This document shows positions 44,246 to 52,730 of a stretch of 64,000 nucleotides of DNA, one piece after another. Origin of the DNA: Candidatus Hodarchaeaceae archaeon (GTDB lineage Archaea; Hadarchaeota; Hadarchaeia; Hadarchaeales; Hadarchaeaceae); assembly GCA_030018135.1 (NCBI GenBank), contig JASEGJ010000001.1:1-64000 (forward strand), in the 5' to 3' direction. Below the pieces are notes generated by a model, which did not search any database, had not been told where the DNA came from, and saw only the letters and a program-made list of their open reading frames with translations. Both the position numbers and the translations under genes were made by a program. How positions within the stretch are numbered: the first letter of the stretch is position 1; the number at the start of each line of letters is the position of its first letter.

Positions 44246-44446
44246 TTACCGCTTGAACTTGGCTATCTCGCCGGTGAAGTCCACGCTCGTGAGGAGCATG
44301 GAGCGGCAGCAGTAGCGCTTGAGGCCGAGGTCGTTCAAGACGCGCTCCGGACTCTCCCCCTTCGCCACGCGGCGCCCGAACTCCTCGTACTTATCGCCCA
44401 GCAACTTACCGCAGGTGAAGCAGCGAATCGCCCTCAGGTGGCTCAC
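44246..44446 (-). CDS. rpoN: RNA polymerase subunit N
   Basis: 66 aa starting at GTG 44446, overlapping the rps9 stop (GTGA). The atypical zinc motif CFTCGK...RYCCRSML is that of RpoN/Rpb10, which binds RpoD and RpoL in polymerase assembly. In most euryarchaea rpoK and then eno-rps2 follow; here rbcL follows and rpoK is not seen. Confidence 0.95.
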   Translation of the reverse strand: MSHLRAIRCFTCGKLLGDKYEEFGRRVAKGESPERVLNDLGLKRYCCRSMLLTSVDFTGEIAKFKR

Positions 44447-44841
44447 CTGTATGATTTTTGGAATTTCGCCCTGGCCCCGGGGCCGCCGGGCTTTTTCGGC
44501 TCCTTGAAGCGCACATCGCTCTTTATCAGCGTCCAGTCGTACTGCTTGAAGAACTCGCGCAGCTTGGCATCCCCCGACCACTCGATCAGTCCCCGCGCAA
44601 TCGCCGTTCGGGCGGCGTCGGCCTGACCCATGAACCCGCCGCCTGTCACGTCGACTTCTATGTCGACCCGCTTCGCGATCTCTGGGGCGAGCACTAGCGG
44701 CTCGGAGATGCGCAGGCGGGCCAGCTCCGGCTCATAAACGTCGATCGATCGTTTGTTGACAAAAACCTTCCCCTTTCCATCCCGCACAGTAGCGCGAGCG
44801 ATGGCGGCCTTCCTCCTTCCGACGGCTAGGACAACCTTCAA
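44443..44841 (-). CDS. rps9: Ribosomal protein uS9
   Basis: 132 aa: [20 protein letters not shown] at the start, [20 protein letters not shown] in the middle and the basic tail [20 protein letters not shown] that reaches the P-site tRNA. Located in the standard order rpl18e-rpl13-rps9-rpoN. Confidence 0.97.
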   Translation of the reverse strand: MKVVLAVGRRKAAIARATVRDGKGKVFVNKRSIDVYEPELARLRISEPLVLAPEIAKRVDIEVDVTGGGFMGQADAARTAIARGLIEWSGDAKLREFFKQYDWTLIKSDVRFKEPKKPGGPGARAKFQKSYR

Positions 44842-44850
44842 GTTTATCCC

Positions 44851-45276
44851 CTAAAATTTTGCCCCTAGGTGTTTGCTAAGCTCCGCAACCCTAATAAAGC
44901 GTTTCGTGCCCAAGCGCTCTAGGCCAGCCCCGGGGATGGCCTCGAGCTTCTTGCCCTTGAACTCTGGCGGCACGCCGACATGTACCTTAAGGCGGCGGTA
45001 CGCATTCCGCCCCCGCGGCTTGTCGAACGGCAGCATGCCCCGGACGGTGCGCCTCACCCAGTCGTCCGGGCGCCTGAAGTGGAAGGGTCCCCTGCGCGGG
45101 TTGACCAGGTTTCGAACCTCGAGCCAGGCATCGTAACTATCGAACGTCGCCTTCCGCCTGCCCGAGATCACGGCCTGCTCCGCGTTCACGATTGTGACCT
45201 GCTCGCCCTCGAGCAAGCGCTTCGCCACGAAGCTCGCCATCCGCCCGAGGATCAAATCGGTGGCGTCGATTATCAT
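44851..45276 (-). CDS. rpl13: Ribosomal protein uL13
   Basis: 141 aa: ATDLILGRMASFVAKRLLEG at the start, VRNLVNPRRGPFHFRRPDDW and VRGMLPFDKPRGRNAYRRLK as conserved uL13 segments. Four bp after rpl18e and 9 bp before rps9. Confidence 0.97.
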   Translation of the reverse strand: MIIDATDLILGRMASFVAKRLLEGEQVTIVNAEQAVISGRRKATFDSYDAWLEVRNLVNPRRGPFHFRRPDDWVRRTVRGMLPFDKPRGRNAYRRLKVHVGVPPEFKGKKLEAIPGAGLERLGTKRFIRVAELSKHLGAKF

Positions 45277-45280
45277 GCTC

Positions 45281-45646
45281 TCACTCCATCAATATGACGT
45301 CCCTGCCATCAGGGTTTTGTTCGAGCAGCTGCTGGATCGTTAGGGCCCTGCCCTTGGCCTCGACGATCTTGCAACGCGCAGCGCGGGAAAACTTGAAGGC
45401 CGCGACCGAAATCGGGTGGTCGAGCCTGCCGGCGGCCAAAACTTTCCCGGGCACGACCACGATGCTGCCCTCTCGAGCATAGCGGTTTAGATGACCGAGG
45501 TTGACCTCGGCACGGCTCCTGCGGGACCTAGCTAGACGCCCCGCCAGATCCTGCCAGAGGGAAGCCTTCAGCTCCTTCCCCTTGGAGCGAAGTTGGCGCA
45601 CCAGCCTGCGCAGCGCGGGGTTAGTCGGGCCAGTTGGTTTTGGCAT
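45281..45646 (-). CDS. rpl18e: Ribosomal protein eL18
   Basis: 121 aa from ATG 45646 (GGTG six bases before); a GTG 12 bases upstream is less likely. Contains GPTNPALRRLVRQLRSKGKE, VNLGHLNRYAREGSIVVVPG and a central KFSRAARCKIVEAKGRALTI. First gene of the rpl18e-rpl13-rps9-rpoN-rbcL group. Confidence 0.96.
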   Translation of the reverse strand: MPKPTGPTNPALRRLVRQLRSKGKELKASLWQDLAGRLARSRRSRAEVNLGHLNRYAREGSIVVVPGKVLAAGRLDHPISVAAFKFSRAARCKIVEAKGRALTIQQLLEQNPDGRDVILME

Positions 45647-45802
45647 CTTTAACACCACTTAACATATCGACACACTTTTTGAAAGCGTTCTAATAAGCTT
45701 ACCCTTAATTGGTTACGATGCTGTTCAAATAAACGCCTCCACCCAAGCTTTTAATCCACCCCATCGCCCGATAATGAGAACCTGTGGCGATATGCCGTCG
45801 TC

Positions 45803-46126
45803 GTGGGGCACGCCGCTGGTGATCCAAGAAACGGCAAGTTCAACGTCGATGCGGTCTTTCGGGCGGCCGGCGTCGATGGGGCGCTTCACGCGCCAACGGA
45901 GAACCACCCTATCTTCATCTCGGGCTCAATAGACGTGTCCGAGGAGACCTTCCACTCCTACACGCCGCCAAATCCGGTGATCACCGTAAAGGTGCTAAAG
46001 CATCGGGACAGGCATATACTTTCGATAATTGTACTGATCGCGATCGTCGCCTCCCTCGCCGCATGGAGGATGAGGTTAGGTGGAGGGAGGCGTTCCATGG
46101 ACTTAAGATGGTTTCCCCCCATCTAA
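45803..46126 (+). CDS. Hypothetical protein with one C-terminal membrane helix
   Basis: 107 aa from GTG 45803. The frame is open without an ATG from 45760 on and reads GHAAGDPRNGKFNVDAVFRA, then a Pro-rich middle (YTPPNPVITVKVLKHRD) and a hydrophobic helix ILSIIVLIAIVASLAAW near residue 72-88. The family is not recognised. The last 60 bp overlap the next ORF in another frame, so one of the two ends may be wrong. Confidence 0.4.
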   Translation: MGHAAGDPRNGKFNVDAVFRAAGVDGALHAPTENHPIFISGSIDVSEETFHSYTPPNPVITVKVLKHRDRHILSIIVLIAIVASLAAWRMRLGGGRRSMDLRWFPPI

Positions 46127-46332
46127 TAAGAATCGAAGATATAACGCGCGACCAAGCCGGGGATTTGGTCGTAAAAGTGGCACGCTACAGCCCTCGGCCC
46201 GGGCAGGTGACGCAACCAGCGGTAACCAGCCCGGTCCACATAGTGAAGATTGAAAGGACGGATAGGGAGATACGTTTTGAAATTGTGGAGTTACCTTACA
46301 GGCCGGACATCAGGCCAGTCTGGCCGAAATGA
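46063..46332 (+). CDS. Hypothetical protein
   Basis: 89 aa with balanced composition: EVRWREAFHGLKMVSPHLIR, IEDITRDQAGDLVVKVARYS, HIVKIERTDREIRFEIVELP. The alternating strand pattern suggests a small beta-rich domain. It starts within the preceding membrane-helix ORF. Not a family I recognise; support is codon pattern and length only. Confidence 0.4.
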   Translation: MEDEVRWREAFHGLKMVSPHLIRIEDITRDQAGDLVVKVARYSPRPGQVTQPAVTSPVHIVKIERTDREIRFEIVELPYRPDIRPVWPK

Positions 46333-46437
46333 TAATCAGTTCAGACATCGATATTTTGCCCTTGATATCCCGGCCGCCCACGCTCAAGCGGCGGGAAGCG
46401 ATTTCCCGGCAGACCGAAAGGGTATCCCGACAAAACG

Positions 46438-46611
46438 ATGCCGACCATAAGACCGGATCGCGTAGTGGCGTCGGAGTGGAAAGATTGCGAGACCTGTGGA
46501 GCTCCTCTCGGTCCCCCAGAGTTCGTGAACTACAACATCCACGAGGAGGCTTGGCGAGGCAGTTTCAAACTGCCGCACCCAAAACAGCACGTATACAGCA
46601 GATTTCCGTGA
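46438..46611 (+). CDS. Possible small protein with one Cys pair
   Basis: 57 aa from ATG 46438: VVASEWKDCETCGAPLGPPE, then FVNYNIHEEAWRGSFKLPHP. The composition looks protein-like and one CxxC is present, but there is no clear ribosome binding site and no second Cys pair. Competing frames in the same stretch look like non-coding sequence. Confidence 0.25.
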   Translation: MPTIRPDRVVASEWKDCETCGAPLGPPEFVNYNIHEEAWRGSFKLPHPKQHVYSRFP

Positions 46612-46764
46612 AAGCGCCGTGGAAACGGCTTAGAGGACTATGATGCGGTATTAGGGGTTTGAACTCAATTTGTACCCTCTGGAGATTTCTCTTATCTTAA
46701 GCGACCTCTATTTCATGGGGGCAAAGAATTTTTTACCATGAGAACGAATTGAAAAAGGTAAAAA

Positions 46765-47330
46765 ATGAAAAACTTCAAAGCAATCATGTTTAATAAGAAA
46801 GCTTCTGATCCAAAAAACAAACCTGATCAGATTTTGGGAAGCCTGGCATTGGTGCGAGGACAAAACATTGCCGATGTTGGAGCCGGGGGCGGCTATTTTT
46901 CTCTAAGATTTGCGGAAGTAGTGGGCCAGAGGGAAAAGTGTATGCGATTGACACCAACCTCAAATTTTTAGAATTTGTCAGTGAGGGTGCTAGGAAGAAA
47001 GGGTTAGATAACGTCGAGACAATACTCGCCACGGGAGATAGGTTGAATTTGCCTGAAAAAAGTATAGATCTGGTTTTTATGCGCAATGTAACTCACCATA
47101 TCCCGAATAGGGTGGAATATTTTAGAAATCTAAGGAACGCTATGAAACCGGCAGGTAGAATTGCCATTATAGAATATAAGCAAGGCGGACGTTTTAGCTT
47201 TCGTGGGTTTTTTGGTCATTACATAAAAAAGGAGATCATCGTTGAAGAAATGGCAGAGGCCGGATATCAATTGGTAGAGGATTTTGATTTTTTGCCGGAA
47301 CAATCCTTTACAATTTATCGTAAAAAATAG
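46765..47330 (+). pseudogene. SAM-dependent methyltransferase, frameshifted
   Basis: The first frame (ATG 46765) reads NIADVGAGGGYFSLRFAEVV (SAM motif I), then goes astray. The second reads GPEGKVYAIDTNLKFLEFVS and on to 47330, with motif DLVFMRNVTHHIPNRVEYFR. Restoring one G in the run at 46923-46925 joins them into a class I methyltransferase of about 188 aa, of the type found in arsenite or ubiquinone-type C/As-methylation. The gene is AT-rich compared with its ribosomal neighbours, a sign of acquisition. The substrate is unknown. Confidence 0.7.
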
Positions 47331-47469
47331 CGCAAGTTTTAACAGCGATTCGGGGAATAAATACGTTTGTTAAGCCGCTTTTTATCTCCCAAAAAAATTA
47401 CAGCTTTATTACAGCTCTTTTCGTAAAAACTACGTGGAAAATGCCCGGACAACCTCATGAAGCCTATGG

Positions 47470-47554
47470 TGCGGGGGCGGGGATTTGAACCCCGGAACCC
47501 CTACGGGACAGGCTCCTCAAGCCTGCACCTTTGACCATGCTCGGCCACCCCCGC
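47470..47554 (-). tRNA. tRNA-Leu(GAG)
   Basis: Type II tRNA: acceptor GCGGGGG/CCCCCGC, discriminator A, CCA encoded (47467-47469), anticodon arm CAGGC-TTGAGGA-GCCTG with anticodon GAG, long variable arm (TCCCGTAGGGGT) and T arm CGGGG-TTCAAAT-CCCCG. No intron. Confidence 0.93.
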
Positions 47555-47618
47555 ACAATTTCAACATACGTCAAGCGGCTCTAAAAAATTGTCTGAACTG
47601 CCACAAGTCGGTTGAAGA

Positions 47619-48404
47619 TCACAACTTCTTCACTTGTTTTATGAACTCCTTGCACTTGCCCTCGAGCGCGTCCAGCGCCTTGAGCAGGATCTGCTCCGAC
47701 GGCAGGGCGCCGGTCGACTCGATGCGAAAGATGAACTTGTCCTCGTGGTGGCCGATGCGGATCGCCTCCCTCGGGCAGGCCTCGACGCATGCGTTGCACA
47801 TTATGCACTTCTCGACATCGACGACCTTGAGCTTGCCGTCGGAGAGCTCGAGTATGTTGCGGGGACAGCGCTTGACGCACGCGCCGCAGGCATCGCAAGC
47901 CCTCTCGTCCAGCTCGAAGGTCGGAACGTATTTATAAGCTACGATGCCCGGCTGCCACTTCGCGTGCTCCCTGCCGAAACCTAGGCGGGCGATCGCGGTG
48001 AACTCCAGCCGCTGCCCCTCGTCGAGCCTCACGAGCGGAATCGAGCCGCTGACCGGCACGACTTCATTGTCGGAGGACTTTAGGTCGCCGCTGAGCACCG
48101 TCGCCGGCCCCTCTCGCTTGAGCGTCAAACTAACGCTGCACCTAGGGCAGCTCCCCTCCTTGCAGCCGCACTCGTCGCGCAGCAGGTAGCCATCAGGCGT
48201 GCGGAGGGGGACCAGCGCGAGCTGATGCGCCAAGATCTCGTCGTACATCGCGGAATCGTTGACTAGGAACTCGACCTCGTCTATCGCCATTATGGGCACC
48301 TCCCGAAGCATCGCCCGACGAAGCGCGTTCGCGAACGCCGGGTTCGCGCCGGAGAGCACGAACTCCATCTCGTCGCCCACCAGCTTTCGGATCTCGAGTT
48401 CCAT
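47619..48404 (-). CDS. rpoD: RNA polymerase subunit D with two [4Fe-4S] motifs
   Basis: 261 aa. The dimerisation domain begins LVGDEMEFVLSGANPAFANA and IMAIDEVEFLVNDSAMYDEI. A ferredoxin-like insert (about 165-222) has CDACGACVKRCP and CIMCNACVEACP, each a full four-Cys set, so two [4Fe-4S] clusters are expected. A further Cys set (CGCKEGSCPRC, about 97) may bind zinc. The protein forms the alpha-like assembly platform with RpoL, RpoN and RpoP. The cluster may couple polymerase assembly to redox state, as proposed for other archaea. Order rps11-rpoD is standard. Confidence 0.96.
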   Translation of the reverse strand: MELEIRKLVGDEMEFVLSGANPAFANALRRAMLREVPIMAIDEVEFLVNDSAMYDEILAHQLALVPLRTPDGYLLRDECGCKEGSCPRCSVSLTLKREGPATVLSGDLKSSDNEVVPVSGSIPLVRLDEGQRLEFTAIARLGFGREHAKWQPGIVAYKYVPTFELDERACDACGACVKRCPRNILELSDGKLKVVDVEKCIMCNACVEACPREAIRIGHHEDKFIFRIESTGALPSEQILLKALDALEGKCKEFIKQVKKL

Positions 48405-48966
48405 TTGACCACCCTAAAAATCACTTCGGTGACCTCTCTCTGGAAAAGCGATTTAAAAAGCGTTTCGGCGAGCTGTCTCGGGGCTGAAAATGATGGCTGA
48501 TGCAGCCCAAATCGACGCAACGGAAATGCCGATTGCAATGGGCGATTTGAGATGAACGAGGAGCAGTTTATTCAGCTCTTCGAATACTCGGGGTGAGGAC
48601 GCATGGATTTAAAGAACTCTCGCCCGAACTCTTTCTTGAGAATAACCGGTATTTATTCGTGTTAAGGATGTGCCTTGGTCCGTCGCATGGAGGGCTAGCT
48701 CGTGAACTAAATGTGGCTAAGGATTGGGCCAGGCATACCGAGGCTGGAAGAAATGTAATTTTGAAAAAGGAAATTGCGAATAGACACAAGAAAAATCACA
48801 TCGCTATGAATCAGAAGAAGATAACGTTGGGGCGGGCTTTAGAGTTTTGGAGGCATTATTGTTTATCTGCAAGGTCAAAATTTGTCAATGTTGAGGTGAG
48901 GTTCAAGCCCCTTCTTAAAAATAAACTCAAAAAATGCCTCCTTTGCCAAAATCTCTTATACACGTC
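48405..48966. other. 562-bp gap without a confident gene
   Basis: Between rpoD and rps11, which are normally adjacent. On the plus strand a short frame MNEEQFIQLFEYSG (from 48552) and a following one (GTG 48593, ELSPELFLENNRYLFVLRMC and on to about 48930) may be remnants of one broken gene; composition is AT-rich. No family was recognised and the 3' part runs antisense into rps11. I see no RNA gene. Confidence 0.35.
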
Positions 48967-49356
48967 TTATACACGACGACCTCTTCTTCCCCCCTTACGT
49001 CGGACCCCATCATGGGGGGTGGGTGTTGTGTCCTCTATCCGTCCTATCCGCAGGCCCGCCCGCGCCAAGGCTCGAATCGCCGCCTGCGCCCCTGGGCCGG
49101 GGCTCTTGGAGCCGCTCCCGCCGGGCGCGCGAACCTTGATGTGCACGCCCGTGAAGCCCCTCCCCATGGCCTCCTCGGCGGCCCTAGACGCTGCCTGCAT
49201 CGCAGCGTACGGCGAGGATTCCTCGCGGTCCGCCTTGACTATCATGCCGCCAGACCAGCGCGCCACCGTTTCAGCGCCGGTCAGGTCGGTGATGTGAATG
49301 ATCGTGTTGTTGAACGACGAGTAGATGTGCGCCACCCCCCATCTTCCATCCGCCAT
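48967..49356 (-). CDS. rps11: Ribosomal protein uS11
   Basis: 129 aa: [40 protein letters not shown] and [19 protein letters not shown] at the end, all hallmarks of uS11. It follows rps4 by 2 bp. Confidence 0.97.
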   Translation of the reverse strand: MADGRWGVAHIYSSFNNTIIHITDLTGAETVARWSGGMIVKADREESSPYAAMQAASRAAEEAMGRGFTGVHIKVRAPGGSGSKSPGPGAQAAIRALARAGLRIGRIEDTTPTPHDGVRRKGGRRGRRV

Positions 49357-49358
49357 GT

Positions 49359-49904
49359 CTACTCCTCCCCTCGCCCTGTCTCTCCCTGCGCGCCCTGCTC
49401 GACCGCCGCCTGACCCTCGGACGGCTGCGCCACGAACGGCGACCCGGGCGTGTGGCCTATCGCCCCCTCCTCATCAGCCGGTACTAAATAGCTGGGCACC
49501 GTCACCCGCCTGTCGCCGATCGAGATGTGGCCGTGCAATATCATCTGCCTAGCTTGACTGGGGGTCTTGGCGAGGCCCTTCCTGAAGACGAGCGTCTGAA
49601 GGCGACGCTCCAAGAGGTTCTCGACCTTCAGGCCGAGTACATCGTCGAGCGACGCATCCTCGCCCACCAGGCCCAGTCTCCTGAGCCTAGCCAGCAATTG
49701 CCTCGCCTCGAGTTCGGCCTGCGGTCCGGACGCCGCCAGCAACCGCCTCGCCTGGCGCCTGAATTTTCGCAAAAGGGTCTCGGTCCTCCAGATCTCCTCC
49801 TTGCGGCGCAGACCGTACTGCCGGAGCAGCTTGTCCTCGGCGTCCATGCGGTCCTTTTCCCACGGGTGGGATGGCCTGAGGTACTTCTTGCGCTGGCGCT
49901 TCAC
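49359..49904 (-). CDS. rps4: Ribosomal protein uS4
   Basis: 181 aa with the basic start [18 protein letters not shown] and the S4 RNA-binding domain ([40 protein letters not shown]). The tail beyond the domain (about 25 residues, Gln/Glu/Gly-rich) is as in other archaea. Order rps13-rps4-rps11. Confidence 0.96.
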   Translation of the reverse strand: MKRQRKKYLRPSHPWEKDRMDAEDKLLRQYGLRRKEEIWRTETLLRKFRRQARRLLAASGPQAELEARQLLARLRRLGLVGEDASLDDVLGLKVENLLERRLQTLVFRKGLAKTPSQARQMILHGHISIGDRRVTVPSYLVPADEEGAIGHTPGSPFVAQPSEGQAAVEQGAQGETGRGEE

Positions 49905-49908
49905 GGTA

Positions 49909-50403
49909 TCACTCCTTCTTACCCTTCGCCGCCTTGGCCGCTTCCTCGCGCATCCTGATCTCCTTGCGCTTGACGCCGACAGTCATGCCCTTTCTGCCGG
50001 TCGTCCGAGTTCGCTGGCCCCGCACCGGCAAGCCGAGTTCGTGCCTTATGCCGCGCCGACTGCGTATGCGGCGCTCTCGGCCTATGTCGGTCTGCACGGC
50101 CATGTCGATGTCCGCGCCTAGGAGGTGCAGGTCCTTGCCCGTCTCGAAGTCCTTCCTCCTGTTTAGCATCCAGCCGGGGATGCCGTGCTCGCCTGGGCGG
50201 CGAATGACATCCTCAAGCCTCCTGACCTGCTCCCTGCTCAGGTCGCCCAGCTTGGTAAAAGGGTCGACTTCCGCGGCGTAGGCCACGGATCGAGCGAAGG
50301 CGACGCTAACCCCCTTGAGGTCAGCTAGGGCTAGCTGAACACGCTTTTCGCCCGCTAGGTCCTTGCCCGCTATCCGCACTATGTGCTTGAACTCCTCAGG
50401 CAT
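49909..50403 (-). CDS. rps13: Ribosomal protein uS13
   Basis: 164 aa with the helix-two-turn-helix EEFKHIVRIAGKDLAGEKRV, VAYAAEVDPFTKLGDLSREQ and C-terminal GLPVRGQRTRTTGRKGMTVG. The KEK/AK-rich end is typical of archaea. First of rps13-rps4-rps11, behind tRNA-Ser. Confidence 0.97.
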   Translation of the reverse strand: MPEEFKHIVRIAGKDLAGEKRVQLALADLKGVSVAFARSVAYAAEVDPFTKLGDLSREQVRRLEDVIRRPGEHGIPGWMLNRRKDFETGKDLHLLGADIDMAVQTDIGRERRIRSRRGIRHELGLPVRGQRTRTTGRKGMTVGVKRKEIRMREEAAKAAKGKKE

Positions 50404-50462
50404 GCTATCGCCAGGAAATCTGTTTACATTTGTCCGAGCACCTATTAAACATTAGAGGATGG

Positions 50463-50561
50463 CGCCGGGGCAGGGATTTGAACCCTGAAGGCCCGCGAGG
50501 GCCACGAGCTTTCCGTCCAAGGCTCCAGGCTCGCCCTTTGGCCAGATTCAGGCACCCCGGC
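50463..50561 (-). tRNA. tRNA-Ser(GGA) with a 12-nt intron
   Basis: Type II tRNA: acceptor GCCGGGG/CCCCGGC with discriminator G, CCA encoded at 50460-50462, D arm CCT...AGG, anticodon stem CGAGC/GCTCG, variable arm GGCCC-TCGC-GGGCC, T arm CAGGG-TTCAAAT-CCCTG. The anticodon loop holds 19 nt; the mature loop CTGGAAA (anticodon GGA) is obtained by removing 12 nt (GCCTTGGACGGA) after position 36, or one base later at the usual 37/38 site. Confidence 0.87.
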
Positions 50562-50676
50562 ACCTAATAAAAAATATACTTTATCTTTAGTTTAAAACAA
50601 CAACTAGGCAACGCTTTAGAACTCAGTTGATATTCCGATACTTCCCCTTTAACGCTAGGAACGAAATCGTGATGCC

Positions 50677-51672
50677 CTATTTCCACTTCCTCGGATATGT
50701 GCCCGGCGACATCACCACGCGCTCCGGCTCGGCAACTATCCCATGGTCGGCATCGCAGATCTGCCTCGATGTCATCGTCGCCCTAGCTAGGGATATGAGC
50801 TCGCCCTTCAGCGTCATCAGCGCGACTAAATCTCCGGGCGAGATGCCCGTCTCCACCGTGAGCACGCCCGGCGCGGCGAGGCTGGCGCCGTGGCAGAGCG
50901 CGTCCACCGCCCCATCCCGCACGACGAGCTTGGGCAGGTGCCGCACCGCCGCCTCGACGGGCAAAATCGTCCTGCGGAGATGCTCCTCCGCGCCCCCCTC
51001 TCGCCAAAACGCGTAAGCGTCCGCCAAGTCGTGCAGCTTGACCAACGTCTCATCCTCGCGAAACGGTCCCGTGCGCGTTCGCCGAAGCTCCGCCATGTGG
51101 GCCCCGCAGCCCAAGGCCTCGCCCACGTCGACGCAATACTTTCGCATGTAGGTGCCCGCCTCGCACCCCACCCGGAGCAACACGTCCCTACCCCCGCGCT
51201 CGAGCAACTCTGTATAATAGATCCGCCGCTTGCGGAGAATTCTCCTGACCGCCGCGCGCACGGGAGGACGCTGGTAGATCTCCCCCTCAAACTCCTTCAG
51301 CGTCTGCTCGAGTTCGTGATCGGACACATCGCCGTGGAGGTGCATCAGACAAACATATTCCTTGCCGGCCGGCAGCAGCGTCTGGACCATCTTCGTCGCG
51401 TCCTCGAGCGCGATCGGCAACACGCCGCTCACCTTTGGGTCCAGCGTGCCGCCGTGGCCAGCTCCCTTTACCATCAGCAGTCGCTTGACCCACGCTACGA
51501 CCTCGTGCGAGGTCGGCCCAACTGGCTTGTCGAGGTTTATGACGCCCAGGCGCATGTGCTCCCTTATCGGCCTTTTGCCCGGCTCGCAACCGTAGCCCGG
51601 GTCGGTGACATCCTGAGCTCTAACGAGCACCTCGCGCACCACATCGGACGGCAGCCTGCCCACCGTTAACAC
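50677..51672 (-). CDS. cbf5: Pseudouridine synthase Cbf5
   Basis: 331 aa. The catalytic Asp is in GHGGTLDPKVSGVLPIALED; LGVINLDKPVGPTSHEVVAW and GCEAGTYMRKYCVDVGEALG are TruB/Cbf5 motifs, and a C-terminal PUA domain runs from about LPKLVVRDGAVDALCHGASL. It modifies rRNA with H/ACA guide RNAs, Nop10, Gar1 and L7Ae and can act alone on tRNA U55. Order cmk-rpl14e-cbf5 is usual. Confidence 0.96.
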   Translation of the reverse strand: MLTVGRLPSDVVREVLVRAQDVTDPGYGCEPGKRPIREHMRLGVINLDKPVGPTSHEVVAWVKRLLMVKGAGHGGTLDPKVSGVLPIALEDATKMVQTLLPAGKEYVCLMHLHGDVSDHELEQTLKEFEGEIYQRPPVRAAVRRILRKRRIYYTELLERGGRDVLLRVGCEAGTYMRKYCVDVGEALGCGAHMAELRRTRTGPFREDETLVKLHDLADAYAFWREGGAEEHLRRTILPVEAAVRHLPKLVVRDGAVDALCHGASLAAPGVLTVETGISPGDLVALMTLKGELISLARATMTSRQICDADHGIVAEPERVVMSPGTYPRKWK

Positions 51673-51677
51673 CCGAC

Positions 51678-51911
51678 CTATAAAAGACCTGCTGCCTCAA
51701 ACGCTTTTCTGACATCCTCATCCGAGGCGCCCTCTGCTATCCCGAGCTTGTTTAGCAGGGGCTCGAGGTGCCGCACATTGCACCGACGCCGCTTGACGTT
51801 GGGCCCGCTGATCAAAACATGGGTCTTGTCAACGACCCCGACGACGACGCACCTGTTTCCCGCCTCGCGCCCAGCTATCTTCACGCAGACCCTTCCAATA
51901 TCTAAGACCAT
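51678..51911 (-). CDS. rpl14e: Ribosomal protein eL14
   Basis: 77 aa from ATG 51911. VLDIGRVCVKIAGREAGNRC, VVVGVVDKTHVLISGPNVKR and RRCNVRHLEPL are characteristic of eL14 (KOW fold). It lies between cmk and cbf5. Confidence 0.94.
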   Translation of the reverse strand: MVLDIGRVCVKIAGREAGNRCVVVGVVDKTHVLISGPNVKRRRCNVRHLEPLLNKLGIAEGASDEDVRKAFEAAGLL

Positions 51912-51913
51912 TT

Positions 51914-52450
51914 TTATTTCCTCCGTCCGATGATGAACTCGACCGCGAGTTCGAGGATGCGCCCCGTCTCCTCGGCCGTCCAACGTTCGGTGTTGAGCAC
52001 GAGATCGAACACTGAACAGTCGTGAACGTCTATCCCATAAAACCGCTTAAAGCGCCTGGCCTCGCTCCGCTCGCGCCTCGTCGTCTCGGCCATGACCTCC
52101 TTGTAATCTCGGCGTTCGCGGCGAGCTATGCGCCGGACGCGAACCTCGAGCGGGGCGGTCAACAGAATTTTAACGTCCGCGCCCTTCGCCATCCAGCCGG
52201 CCAAGCGCGCGTCGATCAGCACATTACCCTCCCTGGCGAAATCGGCGGTCCGCTGGTCTATCTGCCTGTCTATCTCCGGGTGGCGCTCGGCGTGGCGTGA
52301 AAACTCATCAAGGGTCATGCCCCGCTCCTTGGCGAGTTGCCTGAAAATGGTGCCCGCCGAAACGTACTTGAGCCCAAATTTCTTCACCAACGCTTGTGCG
52401 GCAGTAGTCTTACCCGCGCCGTGCAAACCGCTGATCGCGATCACCGTCAT
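51914..52450 (-). CDS. cmk: Cytidylate kinase
   Basis: 178 aa with the P-loop VIAISGLHGAGKTTAAQALV, lid-like EGNVLIDARLAGWMA and a CMP-type Arg-rich region (RRIARRERRDYKEVMAETTR). It phosphorylates CMP/dCMP with ATP. The archaeal type has no bacterial insert. Found in the conserved order rpl34e-cmk-rpl14e. Confidence 0.93.
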   Translation of the reverse strand: MTVIAISGLHGAGKTTAAQALVKKFGLKYVSAGTIFRQLAKERGMTLDEFSRHAERHPEIDRQIDQRTADFAREGNVLIDARLAGWMAKGADVKILLTAPLEVRVRRIARRERRDYKEVMAETTRRERSEARRFKRFYGIDVHDCSVFDLVLNTERWTAEETGRILELAVEFIIGRRK

Positions 52451-52454
52451 GCCC

Positions 52455-52730
52455 TCACGCCCGGGCTGCTTCTTTGATCACTTGGCGCGCGCAGGCTGGG
52501 CAGAGATGTCCGCCGTACGGGCGATTGGGCCTGCGCGAGGACCTCGGCAGCGCGCGCAATTCGCTCGACCTCAGGCGTGGTACCCCGCCGAGCTGGCGCC
52601 CGCACATCGCGCATCTCGCGACGCCCACCTTCCCCTCCTTGTAGTGAACGACCGCGTGCCCGCCTGGTGTGCGGATAAAGCGCCTCTTGTATGTCCTCGA
52701 GCGATGCCTTCGCGCCGGCAATCTAATCAC
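52455..52730 (-). CDS. rpl34e: Ribosomal protein eL34
   Basis: 91 aa: RLPARRHRSRTYKRRFIRTP at the start, the zinc knuckle CAMCGRQLGGVPRL and a second Cys pair HLCPACARQV near the end. It overlaps the 3' end of the DUF106 gene by 8 bp. Confidence 0.95.
   Translation of the reverse strand: MIRLPARRHRSRTYKRRFIRTPGGHAVVHYKEGKVGVARCAMCGRQLGGVPRLRSSELRALPRSSRRPNRPYGGHLCPACARQVIKEAARA

Noticed and set aside
48593-49297. Plus-strand ORF of 234 codons
   Set aside because: More than a third is antisense to rps11 and the rest shows no recognisable domain; at most the 5' part is a gene remnant.
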